Positions 44,243-52,118 of a stretch of DNA of 64,000 bases are shown in pieces. Below the pieces are notes generated by a model. The model worked only from the letters and a program-made list of their open reading frames with translations. It was not told the DNA's origin and made no database searches. Every line of letters starts with the position of its first letter. Position 1 is the stretch's first letter. The position numbers and the translations under genes were made by a program. The stretch comes from Kocuria turfanensis (GTDB lineage Bacteria > Actinomycetota > Actinomycetes > Actinomycetales > Micrococcaceae). The stretch is taken from the NCBI RefSeq assembly GCF_001580365.1, contig NZ_CP014480.1, positions 1,117,008 through 1,181,007 on the forward strand, read 5' to 3'.

Positions 44243-45235
44243 ATGCTCCTCCCCATCTCGTCCCCCGTTCCCGACCTGAGCTGGCAGTTCTGGCTGGACA
44301 AGCCGCTGCGGATCCTGATCGTCCTGCTGGGCGCGACCCTGCTCGCCGCTGTGGCCCGGCTGCTCATCCGCCGGGTGTCCGGCGGCATCGCCCGCGGCAC
44401 CCGCTCCAGGATCGTCCGCCGGCTCGACCGGGGCCGGCCGCGGTGGGTCGAGGACGCCGGGCTCGCGGGGGCCCGCCAGTCGCAGCGGGCCACGACCATC
44501 GGCTCCGTGCTCTCCTCCGTGGGCACCGTGCTGATCTGGGCGGTCGCGCTGCTGATGGTCCTCTCGGAGCTCGAGTACGACATCGGCCCCGTCCTGGCCA
44601 GCGCCGGGATCGCCGGCGTGGCCCTGAGCTTCGGGGCGCAGTCCCTGGTGAAGGACTACCTGTCCGGGATCTTCATCGTCGCCGAGGACCAGCTCGGGAT
44701 CGGCGACGTCGTCGACCTCGGCGAGGCCAGCGGCACCGTGGAGTCCGTGGGGCTGCGGGTGACGCAGGTCCGGGACGTCAACGGCACCCTGTGGCACGTG
44801 CGCAACGGGGAGATCCTGCGCGTCGGCAACCAGTCCCAGGGCTGGGCGCGCTGCGTGCTCGACCTGCCGGTGCCCTACGACACGAACATCGAGCTGATGA
44901 CCGAGCTCCTCCTGCACGAGGCCACCCTGCTGCGGGACGACCCCAAGGTCGGCGAGTTCATCACCGAGGACCCGGAGGTGTGGGGGGTGGAGGCCGTCAC
45001 CGGCGAGTCGGTGACCGTGCGCGTCGCCGTGCGCACCGTGCCCCTCAAGCAGTGGGACGTGGCCCGGGCGCTGCGGCTGCGGATGAAGAAGATGCTCGAC
45101 CGTGAGGGCCTGCACGTGCCGCTGCTGAACCAGACGGTGATCCGGCAGGACGGGACGGAGCCCGGCTCCTCCACGACGCCCGAGACGGGACAGGTCCGGG
45201 CCGTCCGGCGCGGTGTGCCAGGATCGGGCGCATGA
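44243..45235 (+). CDS. mscS: MscS-type mechanosensitive channel
   Basis: 330-residue small-conductance mechanosensitive channel. Three transmembrane helices; TM3 with the pore-lining Gly/Ala pattern is ASAGIAGVALSFGAQSLVKD, followed by the beta domain (EDQLGIGDVVDLGEASGTVE, VTQVRDVNGTLWHVRNGEI) and a C-terminal alpha/beta domain with a disordered tail. ATG 44243 lies 6 nt after a TACGCT -10 box (44231-44236): leaderless. Its stop overlaps the mhuD start (ATGA), coupling the two genes. Confidence 0.93.
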   Translation: MLLPISSPVPDLSWQFWLDKPLRILIVLLGATLLAAVARLLIRRVSGGIARGTRSRIVRRLDRGRPRWVEDAGLAGARQSQRATTIGSVLSSVGTVLIWAVALLMVLSELEYDIGPVLASAGIAGVALSFGAQSLVKDYLSGIFIVAEDQLGIGDVVDLGEASGTVESVGLRVTQVRDVNGTLWHVRNGEILRVGNQSQGWARCVLDLPVPYDTNIELMTELLLHEATLLRDDPKVGEFITEDPEVWGVEAVTGESVTVRVAVRTVPLKQWDVARALRLRMKKMLDREGLHVPLLNQTVIRQDGTEPGSSTTPETGQVRAVRRGVPGSGA

Positions 45236-45573
45236 GCATCGTCAAGATCAACGCCATCACCGTTCCGGCCGACTCCGGCGACGAGCTGGGCCGGCGTTTC
45301 GCCGCCCACCGCGGGTCCATGGCCCGGGTCCCCGGGTTCGAGGGCTTCGAGCTGCTCCGGCCCACGGACGGCCGCACCCAGTGGCTCGTGCTGACCCGCT
45401 GGGCCGACGAGCAGTCCTTCGCGGCCTGGACGTCCTCCCAGGACTTCGCCCGCTCGCACGGCCGCGGCGGCGAGGGCGGTGCCGGCCACGGGGCGGATTC
45501 CTCCGGGCGTCCGGCCCCGGTGGGGACCTCCTCGGAGCTGTGGTCCTACACGGTGGCCGTCGAGCAGTCGTAG
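45232..45573 (+). CDS. mhuD: Haem-degrading monooxygenase, MhuD type (mycobilin-producing)
   Basis: 113-residue antibiotic-biosynthesis-monooxygenase fold that cleaves haem to release iron. The N-terminus VKINAITVPA and the block VPGFEGFELLRP match mycobacterial MhuD as I remember it, with catalytic N7 and W66 at identical positions and H76 one residue after MhuD H75. A loop near residues 78-97 is Gly-rich and longer than usual. Start ATG 45232 overlaps the mscS stop by 4 bp. Coupling of haem oxygenase to a mechanosensitive channel is unexplained. Confidence 0.85.
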   Translation: MSIVKINAITVPADSGDELGRRFAAHRGSMARVPGFEGFELLRPTDGRTQWLVLTRWADEQSFAAWTSSQDFARSHGRGGEGGAGHGADSSGRPAPVGTSSELWSYTVAVEQS

Positions 45574-45602
45574 CCCCGGGTCAGCACCGGGTCAGCGCAG
45601 GG

Positions 45603-46484
45603 TCAGCGCCGTCCCCGGCCGCCGGAGCGGCGCCCGCCCCTGGCTCCTCCCCTGGCTCCTCCGGCGCGTCCGCCTGCACCGCGGGCCGGGCCGCGCGGGA
45701 CCCGGGCGGCGCCGCGGGAGGGCGCCGTCGTCCGCCCCTTCCCGCCCGCGGCCGTCCCGTCCTCACGGGCCGGTGCCGTCCCCGCTCCGCGGGAGCTGTT
45801 GAGGCCGCGTCCGCGGACCACGCCCACGAAGTCCTGCACGAGCTCCTCCTGCTCCTCGGGCAGGTCCTGCGGCCACACGAGCAGCACGGGGACCGTGGCC
45901 GCGTCGGGCACCACACGGTGGACGAGGTCCTTGCGGTGGTGCAGCCGCGCCACCGACATCGGCACCACGACCAGCCCCAGTCCCGCGGCGACGAGCTCGA
46001 TCGCGTCGCGGGCGTGGCGGATCGGCGGCAGCGGGGCGTCCGCGGCCGCCGCCTCCGGGGAGCGCAGCCGCTCCCGCTCGGGCAGGGTCGCCGGCTCCTG
46101 CAGCAGCACCTCGTCCACGAGCTCCGCGACGGGCACCTCGTCGAGCAGCGTCAGCTCGTGCTCGCGCGGCAGCACCACGACCTGCTGCTCGGCGTAGAGC
46201 TCCACGGCCCGGAACTGCCGGCGCAGGGTGGCGAGGTCGTCGGCTCCGGCCCTCGGGTGGGCGGGCAGCCGCACGAAGCAGGCGTGCGCGCGCCCCGCCT
46301 CCAGCTCCTCCCGCCACGCGTCCGTCTCCAGCGGGCGCTCGGCCAGGACCCGGCCGCGGTTGCGGTCCCGCCAGCGGAAGAACCACTTGCCCGGCATCAC
46401 CCCGGGCACGAAGGCGACGGCGAGGTCGGCCGCCCTCCCGGCGTCGTCGTCGGTGGGGTGCAGGGGCCCGGGCGCGTCGTCCAT
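45603..46484 (-). CDS. LysR effector-domain protein without a DNA-binding domain, Arg/Gly tail
   Basis: 293 residues. Residues 15-210 form a LysR substrate-binding domain (VAFVPGVMPGKWFFRWRDRN, EQQVVVLPREHELTL, DAIELVAAGLGLVVVPMSVA, VWPQDLPEEQEELVQDFVGV), but no winged helix precedes it: a TAGATT -10 box (46492-46497) ends 7 nt before ATG 46484, so there is no room for one. The last 55 residues are an Arg/Gly/Ala-rich tail that could bind nucleic acid in place of an HTH. Similar HTH-less proteins occur in related actinobacteria; role unknown. Confidence 0.78.
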   Translation of the reverse strand: MDDAPGPLHPTDDDAGRAADLAVAFVPGVMPGKWFFRWRDRNRGRVLAERPLETDAWREELEAGRAHACFVRLPAHPRAGADDLATLRRQFRAVELYAEQQVVVLPREHELTLLDEVPVAELVDEVLLQEPATLPERERLRSPEAAAADAPLPPIRHARDAIELVAAGLGLVVVPMSVARLHHRKDLVHRVVPDAATVPVLLVWPQDLPEEQEELVQDFVGVVRGRGLNSSRGAGTAPAREDGTAAGGKGRTTAPSRGAARVPRGPARGAGGRAGGARGGARGGRRSGGRGRR

Positions 46485-46584
46485 GGCCGCCAATCTACCC
46501 ACTGCCGGGACCGGCTCCCGACCACCCGGCGGCGCGCTGCGCGGCACGCCGGCCCCCCGAGATGCAAAACCGGCCCCGGGTGTA

Positions 46585-46590
46585 TAGGAT
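46585..46590 (+). promoter_or_regulatory. -10 box of tRNA-Ala
   Basis: TAGGAT within GTATAGGATGG, 14 nt before the mature 5' end of the tRNA; no clear -35. Confidence 0.5.
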
Positions 46591-46604
46591 GGAACGGTTG
46601 CTCC

Positions 46605-46677
46605 GGGGCTATAGCTCAGTTGGTAGAGCGTTTCGTTCGCAATGAAAAGGTCAGGGGTTCGATTCCCCTTAGCTCCA
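46605..46677 (+). tRNA. tRNA-Ala (CGC)
   Basis: 73-nt cloverleaf. The acceptor stem GGGGCTA pairs with TAGCTCC, discriminator A; D arm GCTCAGTTGGTAGAGC; anticodon loop TTCGCAA gives CGC, reading alanine GCG codons; T arm AGGGG-TTCGATT-CCCCT. The genome sequence continues CCG, so the CCA end is not encoded and must be added, unlike the initiator tRNA in this window. Confidence 0.95.
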
Positions 46678-46685
46678 CCGGATCA

Positions 46686-46724
46686 GGAGGCCCCCACCAG
46701 GCAGGACGCCAGGTGGGGGCCTCC
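46686..46724 (+). terminator. Terminator of tRNA-Ala
   Basis: Perfect 13-bp stem (46686-46698 with 46712-46724) and 13-nt loop, starting 8 bp after the tRNA. Confidence 0.8.
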
Positions 46725-46730
46725 GTCGTG

Positions 46731-46769
46731 TCCGGGCCGGCCGCACCCGGCGGGTGCGGCCGGCCCGGA
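46731..46769 (-). terminator. Terminator of the CYTH-CHAD gene
   Basis: Perfect 18-bp G/C stem (46731-46748 with 46752-46769) and a 3-nt loop, 10 bp beyond the stop codon of the minus-strand gene. It stands back-to-back with the tRNA terminator. Confidence 0.8.
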
Positions 46770-46779
46770 CGCCCAGCGC

Positions 46780-48498
46780 TCAGGCGAGGTCCGCGCGCAG
46801 CTGCGACAGCAGCACGCCCACCACCTCGGAGCCGCCCTCCGCCCCGGCGTGCAGCCGGGACACCTCGGCGCCGTGCAGCAGGCCCACCGCGTAGCGGTCC
46901 TCCCCCGAGCCCTGGAGGGCCTTTGCCCGGCCCGCGAGCCACCGCTCGACCACCGTGGCGTCCATCACCCGGCCCAGCGCGTCCTGGTAGTCCTCCGCGT
47001 CCCGGGCGGCCCGGCGCAGCGACTTCCCGGGGCGGAACCCGGCCCGGCCCAGGACGCCGTCGACGTAGCGCACCCGCTTGACGGCCTTGCGGACGTCGTG
47101 CAGGTGCTCGAGCCGCTGCTCCTGCGCCGTCTCCCCGGCCTCCTCCGCCGCGGCCCCCCGCTCGGCCACCCGGACCACCTTCCGCAGGGCCCGGTGCACC
47201 AGGGCGTCGGCGACCTCCCGCGCCGAGAGCTCGGCGCACTCCTCGGTCAGCGGCGGCGCCGCCGCGAACGCCCGGACGTCCGCCAGCAGCTGCAGGTGCT
47301 CCGGGGAGGTGACGTGCCGGCGGACCGTGCCGGCGGCCTGGTGCGCCTGCTCCTCCGCGGCGCGCTGCAGGACCTCCGCCGCGGCCGCACCCACCCGGCC
47401 GTCCAGGGCCGCCACGCGTCCGGCGAGCAGCTCCGCGGTCACCTCGGCGTCGCGCGCGGCGGACAGCGCCCCGGCGAGCTCGCGCAGCCGCCCGTCCAGC
47501 TCCTGTGCGGTGTCCCCCGCGAAGAAGGGCCCGGCCGCCCGCAGCACGCTGCGCAGGGACCGCGAGGTCACCCGCATCTGGTGCACGGCGTCCGGGGCGT
47601 CCAGGCGGACCTTGAAGTCCCACAGCACCAGCTGCTCGGCCAGTCCCTCCAGCACCGTCCGGAGGACCTCCGGGCCCGTGCCCTTCGCCTTCTGGCCCTT
47701 CTGCTGCCCCTTCTTCTTCCCTGTTTTCTGCCCCTTCTTCTTTCCTGTCTTCTGCCCTGTCTTCCCGTCCTGCCTGCCCTCGTCCCCCGCGGAGTCCTTC
47801 CCCGTCGTCCGCCCGGCCTCCTCCGCCTCCTGCGCGGGCCCGCCCGGCGCGGGCGCGCCGGCCCTGTCCTCGGCGCCGTCCTCGGCGCCGAGCGCGCGGG
47901 CGATCTTCGCCCGGGAGCTCGAGGGCCGGCCGCCCACCGCGAAGATCGAGGACTCGACCGCGTCGAAGATCTCCTGCTGCCGTTCCTCGGGGATCGACCC
48001 GTCGAGGAGCTCGACCTCCCACTCGGACCAGGAGCGCGCCGTGCCCGTGCGCTCGTCGACGGCCTCCACGACGTCGGCGGCGAGCTCGGCGACCTCGCCC
48101 CCGCCGGCGTCGCTGACCATCAGGACCCGCCGGACGGTGCGCAGGGTCGCGATCGGCCGCAGCGGCTCCCCACCGGTGAGCCCGGCCAGCAGGTGGCGCA
48201 CGGCCGCGGGCATCCGGTCCGGGGTCCGCAGCAGCGGGACCTGCCACTCCCGCCGGCCGGTGGCCTCGGAGAACTTCACGTGCCACCCGTCGTCGGCGCC
48301 GCCCCGGCGGCGGCGCAGCGCCACGGACCGCCGGCCCAGCGCCATGTCCTCGGTGTCGTAGTAGACCGCCTCCATGCGGTGCTCCACGGGCTCGGCGGAG
48401 ACCGTGTAGCCCGGCAGCCCGCTCCAGTCGATGCGGCTCTCGGCGCCCTCCGGCACCTCGTACTTGCGCTCGACCTCGCGGTGGGCGACGGCGGTCAT
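46780..48498 (-). CDS. CYTH-CHAD protein (triphosphate/polyphosphate-associated) with lysine-rich linker
   Basis: 572 residues. An N-terminal CYTH triphosphate tunnel domain (about 5-205: REVERKYEVP is the ExExK-type motif; ALRRRRGGADDGWHVKF) is joined by a charged linker to a C-terminal CHAD domain (about 280-555: DAPDAVHQMRVTSRSLRSVL and HDVRKAVKRVRYV, the conserved His/Arg/Lys helices that bind polyphosphate). The linker has a Lys/Gly/Gln-rich core in which an 8-residue unit QKTGKKKG repeats. Such proteins are linked to polyphosphate granules. ATG 48498, leader uncertain. Confidence 0.9.
   Translation of the reverse strand: MTAVAHREVERKYEVPEGAESRIDWSGLPGYTVSAEPVEHRMEAVYYDTEDMALGRRSVALRRRRGGADDGWHVKFSEATGRREWQVPLLRTPDRMPAAVRHLLAGLTGGEPLRPIATLRTVRRVLMVSDAGGGEVAELAADVVEAVDERTGTARSWSEWEVELLDGSIPEERQQEIFDAVESSIFAVGGRPSSSRAKIARALGAEDGAEDRAGAPAPGGPAQEAEEAGRTTGKDSAGDEGRQDGKTGQKTGKKKGQKTGKKKGQQKGQKAKGTGPEVLRTVLEGLAEQLVLWDFKVRLDAPDAVHQMRVTSRSLRSVLRAAGPFFAGDTAQELDGRLRELAGALSAARDAEVTAELLAGRVAALDGRVGAAAAEVLQRAAEEQAHQAAGTVRRHVTSPEHLQLLADVRAFAAAPPLTEECAELSAREVADALVHRALRKVVRVAERGAAAEEAGETAQEQRLEHLHDVRKAVKRVRYVDGVLGRAGFRPGKSLRRAARDAEDYQDALGRVMDATVVERWLAGRAKALQGSGEDRYAVGLLHGAEVSRLHAGAEGGSEVVGVLLSQLRADLA
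47707..47754 (-). repeat. Two 24-bp repeats encoding the lysine-rich linker
   Basis: Two tandem 24-bp units (47707-47730 and 47731-47754) differing at two bases, both synonymous or near so, encode two QKTGKKKG-like octapeptides in the CYTH-CHAD linker. On the plus strand this is a pyrimidine-rich CCCCTTCTTCTT tract, locally much lower in GC than its surroundings. Confidence 0.8.
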
Positions 48499-48655
48499 GG
48501 GTCCTCCTCGGTCGGGGCGCCCGGCGGCCGGAGCCGGCGGGCGGCTGTTGCGGCGATGATACCGGGACGACCTGCGCGGCCCCTCGAACGGCTCCGCCGC
48601 CCGGTCGGCGACCGGGCGGCGGAGCGGGGTGCGGGCGGAGCGGGGTGCGGGCGCC

Positions 48656-49570
48656 TCAGGCGCGGCGGCGCTTCAGGACGTCGTCGAGGTCGAGGGCGGC
48701 GCGGCCGCGCTCCTCCCCCGTGCGCACCGCGTCCTTGAGGCTGCTGGAGCGGGAGGTGGGCTGCTCGGGCACCGGCAGCGGCTCCGGGGCGGGGCGCTCC
48801 ACCACCGGGGCCTCCGCGTAGGTCGGCCGCGGCACCGGCACCGGCTCCCAGGTGCGGCCGGGATCGGCGGACTCGCGCGCCACCCGCAGCGCCTCGGCCC
48901 GCAGCTCCTCCACGGTGAACGCCGGGGGCACCCGGGGCTGCTCGTGCTCGGCCGGGAGGTCGAGGTCCTCGGCGGGCTCGTCCTGGGCGGCGGGGGGCAG
49001 CTCGGCGGGGCTCTGCTCGACCGCCCCGTCCTCGTTGTCGAACAGGGCCACGTCCCCGCGGGGGGCGTGCGGGTCCACGGTCGCGGCCGGGACCGGCCGC
49101 GACCGGCGGCGGGCGGACCGGTCCTGAACGGCCAGATAGCGCAGGGCGAGCACGGAGCCCACCCCCAGCAGCAGCAGGAACACGGGCCACGGCCAGCTCA
49201 CCGCGGCCGAGAAGGGCGCGACGAGGGCGGTGACGAGCGCGGCCAGGAGCGCGGTGCAGCCGGCGAGGAAGATGCCGGCGCGGCCGCGCCGGACGCGCAG
49301 CGCCCCGGGGCGGCGGGCCGCCCCGGACGACGGGGAGACGGTGTCGGTGGTCGCCATGGTGATCCTTCGTCGGCGGGACTCGGGGAAGGGAACCGCGGCC
49401 TGCGGGGGAAGCTCCCCCGCGGCGGGGGCCGCACCGGCCACGTCGGGGCCGGTGTCCTGGGCCTGTGCCGCGGCGGGGACCCCGCGGCGGCGCTGCAGAC
49501 GCGGCACGACCCACACCAGGCAGAGCGCGCACACCACGGCCAGCACGGCCGAGCTGCTCACCCAGATCAT
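48656..49570 (-). CDS. Conserved membrane protein of unknown function
   Basis: 304 residues. An N-terminal helix (4-23) with a short basic loop, a cytoplasmic linker (25-95), two more helices (about 98-120 and 125-146) and a long acidic/proline-rich cytoplasmic tail containing a helical stretch FTVEELRAEALRVARESADP and ending SLKDAVRTGEERGRAALDLD. The tail layout recalls a scaffold or regulatory protein. ATG 49570; a TAGGCT -10 box at 49663-49668 would give a leader near 85 nt. Family not recognised. It follows galU and the acetyltransferase on the same strand. Confidence 0.65.
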   Translation of the reverse strand: MIWVSSSAVLAVVCALCLVWVVPRLQRRRGVPAAAQAQDTGPDVAGAAPAAGELPPQAAVPFPESRRRRITMATTDTVSPSSGAARRPGALRVRRGRAGIFLAGCTALLAALVTALVAPFSAAVSWPWPVFLLLLGVGSVLALRYLAVQDRSARRRSRPVPAATVDPHAPRGDVALFDNEDGAVEQSPAELPPAAQDEPAEDLDLPAEHEQPRVPPAFTVEELRAEALRVARESADPGRTWEPVPVPRPTYAEAPVVERPAPEPLPVPEQPTSRSSSLKDAVRTGEERGRAALDLDDVLKRRRA

Positions 49571-49718
49571 GGTCGTGGTCCTGCCTCTGCGATCGCTCGG
49601 ACGAGCGGACGGGAACCGCCGGCGCGCGGCGTGTCCCGGCCCGGGGCCGGGCCGTGAGGCACAGCCTACTACCGGGGGGCGCCGCCTGTGGGTATCCCTG
49701 TGGACACGGCGGGCCCGG

Positions 49719-50351
49719 TCACTCCCACACGGCGGGCCGGTCCGAGCCGGTGAACCGCCGCACCAGCCCCTCGGGCACCTCCGGGGCGGTGATCGCGAAG
49801 CTGCGGTGGTCCGTCCAGCGCCCGTCGATGTGCAGGAAGTCCTTGCGCAGGCCCTCGTCCCGGAAGCCGAGCTTCTCGACCACCCGCAGGGACTTGGTGT
49901 TCTCCGGGCGGATGTTGATCTCCATCCGGTGCAGCCCCAGCCCTTGGAAGCAGTAGTCGGTGGCCATGGCCACCGCCATGGGCGCGACGCCGCGCCCCGC
50001 CTGCTCCCGGTCGACCCAGTAGCCCAGGCTCGCGGAGAGGAAGGATCCCCAGGAGATCCCGGAGACGGTGAGCTGGCCGACGAGGCCGAACTGCTCCGTC
50101 CCCGGGATCCGCTCCGTGATCACGAACGGGAGCGCCGTGGCCTGCCGCGCCTGCTGGTCGAGGGTGCGCACGAACTGCCCGAACGTGGGGGCGGTTCCGC
50201 CGGGGGCGGGGTTCGTCGCCTCCCAGGGGTCGAGCCACTCCCGGTTGCGGGCGCGCACGACGTCCCACTCGCGGCGGTCCCCCCGGGCCAGGGGGCGCAG
50301 CCGGAGATCACCCCAGGACACGACGACGGGCCACCGGAACTGTCCGGCCAC
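49719..50351 (-). CDS. GNAT N-acetyltransferase (RimJ-like)
   Basis: About 210 residues of the GNAT superfamily, closest to RimJ/RimL ribosomal-protein N-alpha-acetyltransferases. LRLRPLARGDRREWDVVRARN opens the domain; the acetyl-CoA site is in SLGYWVDREQAGRGVAPMAV (Q/R-x-x-G-x-A/G pattern) and the end reads RMEINIRPENTKSLRVVEKL. GTG 50351 is chosen as the first sensible start after the galU stop at 50366, giving a 14-bp gap and probable co-transcription. The acetylated substrate is unknown. Confidence 0.82.
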   Translation of the reverse strand: MAGQFRWPVVVSWGDLRLRPLARGDRREWDVVRARNREWLDPWEATNPAPGGTAPTFGQFVRTLDQQARQATALPFVITERIPGTEQFGLVGQLTVSGISWGSFLSASLGYWVDREQAGRGVAPMAVAMATDYCFQGLGLHRMEINIRPENTKSLRVVEKLGFRDEGLRKDFLHIDGRWTDHRSFAITAPEVPEGLVRRFTGSDRPAVWE

Positions 50352-50365
50352 GGCAGCGCGGTCTC

Positions 50366-51280
50366 TCAGCCGACCGACAGCGACCGGGTGTAGTCCTTGA
50401 GCCACTCCCGCAGCTCCGGGCCGAGGTCCTCCCGCTCCGAGGCCAGGATGATGTTCGCCTTCAGGTAGCTGAGCTTGTCGCCGGTGTCGTAGCGGCGGCC
50501 CTTGAAGACCACCCCGTACACCCCGCCGCCCTCGCCGTCGCGCCCGGCCAGGGTCTGCAGCGCGTCGGTGAGCTGGATCTCCCCGCCCCGGCCCGGGGCG
50601 GTGTTCTCCAGCACCTCGAACACGTCCGGGTGCAGCACGTAGCGGCCGATGATGGCCAGGTTGGACGGGGCCTCCTCCGGGGCGGGCTTCTCCACCAGCC
50701 CGTTGATCCGCACGTACTCGTCGCCGTCCACGACGGTGACGTCGGCGCAGCCGTAGGAGCTGATCTGCTCGGGCTCGACCTCCATCAGCGCCACGACGGA
50801 GCCGCCGGTGCGCTCCTGCACCTCGATCATCTGGGTCAGCAGGTCGTCGCGGGCGTCGATGAGGTCATCGCCCAGCAGCACCGCGAAGGGCTCGTCGCCC
50901 ACGTGGATCTTGGCCCGCAGCACCGCGTGCCCCAGCCCCTTGGGGTCGGCCTGGCGCAGGTAGTGGATCTCCCCCAGCTCCGAGGCGTGCTCGACCTCCC
51001 GCAGCAGGGCGGTCTTGCCGGACTCCTCCAGCTGGTGCTCCAGGGCCGGCACCCGGTCGAAGTGGTCCTCGAGAGCTCGTTTGGACCGGCCGGTGATCAT
51101 CAGCACGTCCTGCAGGCCGGCGTCCACGGCCTCCTGCACCACGTACTGGATGGCCGGGCGGTCCACGACCGGCAGCATCTCCTTGGGCATGGCCTTCGTC
51201 GCGGGCAGGAACCGGGTGCCGAGCCCGGCGGCGGGGATCACGGCCTTGCGGACCGCGCGGGGGTTGCTGTTTCCACTCAT
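50366..51280 (-). CDS. galU: UTP-glucose-1-phosphate uridylyltransferase
   Basis: 304-residue nucleotidyltransferase making UDP-glucose for cell-envelope polysaccharides and trehalose. Nucleotide-binding motif IPAAGLGTRFLPATKAMPKE, RPAIQYVVQEAVDAGLQDVL, LGDDLID and the substrate-lysine segment GLVEKPAPEEAPSNLAIIGR are intact; the C-terminus has YDTGDKLSYLKA. ATG 51280 is chosen because a TAGCCT -10 box (51287-51292) ends 6 nt upstream (leaderless). A GNAT gene follows at 14 bp; the folate gene at 51420 is divergent. Confidence 0.96.
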   Translation of the reverse strand: MSGNSNPRAVRKAVIPAAGLGTRFLPATKAMPKEMLPVVDRPAIQYVVQEAVDAGLQDVLMITGRSKRALEDHFDRVPALEHQLEESGKTALLREVEHASELGEIHYLRQADPKGLGHAVLRAKIHVGDEPFAVLLGDDLIDARDDLLTQMIEVQERTGGSVVALMEVEPEQISSYGCADVTVVDGDEYVRINGLVEKPAPEEAPSNLAIIGRYVLHPDVFEVLENTAPGRGGEIQLTDALQTLAGRDGEGGGVYGVVFKGRRYDTGDKLSYLKANIILASEREDLGPELREWLKDYTRSLSVG

Positions 51281-51419
51281 GGGCACAGGCTAACGGATCG
51301 ACGACCTCCGCCGGTTGATCCCCACGCCACCCGCGGCTACCCTCGCACCACCGGCCCGGACGGGCCGGTCGGTCCGGGACGCCGTCCCGACCGGGCGCCG
51401 GACAGGAGCGGACGCGACG

Positions 51420-52055
51420 ATGACCGACCCGGGCACCCCTGCCGAGGCGAAGGCCCGCCTGCGCCGGGAGCTGCGCGCGGCCCGCACCCGGCGGGCTCGC
51501 GCCGCACGCGAGCACGCCGCCGTGGGCTTCGACCGGCACCTGGCGGAGCTGCTCGCCGGACGCCCCCACCTCGACGTCGCGGCGTACCTGCCGATGCCGA
51601 CCGAGCCTCCCCTGGAGCCGGCCCTCGCCGCGGCGCACCGGCGCGGGCACCGGATCTGGGTTCCGGTGTGCGAGCCGGGCCACCGGCTCGCGTGGGCGCA
51701 CTGGACCCCGGACGCCCCGGTGCGCACCGGCGGCCTGGGCGGGCTGCGCGAACCCGTGGGCGCCCGCCACGGAGCCGAGGTGATGCGCGCGGTGGGGGTG
51801 TTGCTGGTGCCCGCGCTCGCGGTCTCCCACGACGGCGGCCGGCTGGGCTTCGGCGGCGGCTACTACGACCGGTTCCTGGCGCAGCTGCCCCGCACGGCCC
51901 ATCCCGAGCTGCGCACCGCAGTGTGCGTGTTCGCCGACGAGGTGCTGCCCGCCGGAGCGGTCCCCACGGAGCGGCTCGACGCCCCCGTGGGGCTCGCGCT
52001 CACGGAGGACGGGCCCGTGCGCCTGGGCGCCCGGACGGGTGCCGGCACACGCTAG
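51420..52055 (+). CDS. 5-formyltetrahydrofolate cyclo-ligase
   Basis: 211-residue MTHFS-family enzyme that recycles 5-formyl-THF to 5,10-methenyl-THF with ATP. The N-terminal basic helix (AKARLRRELRAARTRRARAA) and the phosphate loop LGFGGGYYDRFLAQL near residue 140 are diagnostic; LVPALAVSHDGG precedes it. ATG 51420 with CAGGAGCGG upstream. Its TAG stop lies inside the -10 box of the next gene, so the FmdB gene has its own promoter. Confidence 0.9.
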   Translation: MTDPGTPAEAKARLRRELRAARTRRARAAREHAAVGFDRHLAELLAGRPHLDVAAYLPMPTEPPLEPALAAAHRRGHRIWVPVCEPGHRLAWAHWTPDAPVRTGGLGGLREPVGARHGAEVMRAVGVLLVPALAVSHDGGRLGFGGGYYDRFLAQLPRTAHPELRTAVCVFADEVLPAGAVPTERLDAPVGLALTEDGPVRLGARTGAGTR

Positions 52056-52084
52056 AATCAGCACTCGACACCTTCGAGTGCCAG
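52053..52084 (+). promoter_or_regulatory. CIRCE-like HrcA operator overlapping the FmdB gene promoter
   Basis: A TAGAAT -10 box (52053-52058) is followed at once by an inverted repeat TCAGCACTC-N9-GAGTGCCAG (52058-52084). The heat-shock CIRCE consensus is TTAGCACTC-N9-GAGTGCTAA: the 9-nt spacer is exact and 15 of 18 arm positions match. Position around the transcription start, about 35 bp before ATG 52119, is the usual one for HrcA repression. Confidence 0.7.
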
Positions 52085-52118
52085 AGAGCGCACCCGGCGA
52101 CCCGTTCCAGGAGGACCC

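Noticed and set aside
45575..45606. Three copies of GGGTCAGC between mhuD and the LysR-like gene
   Set aside because: Short and imperfectly spaced, at a convergent gene junction; could be chance and has no recognisable function.
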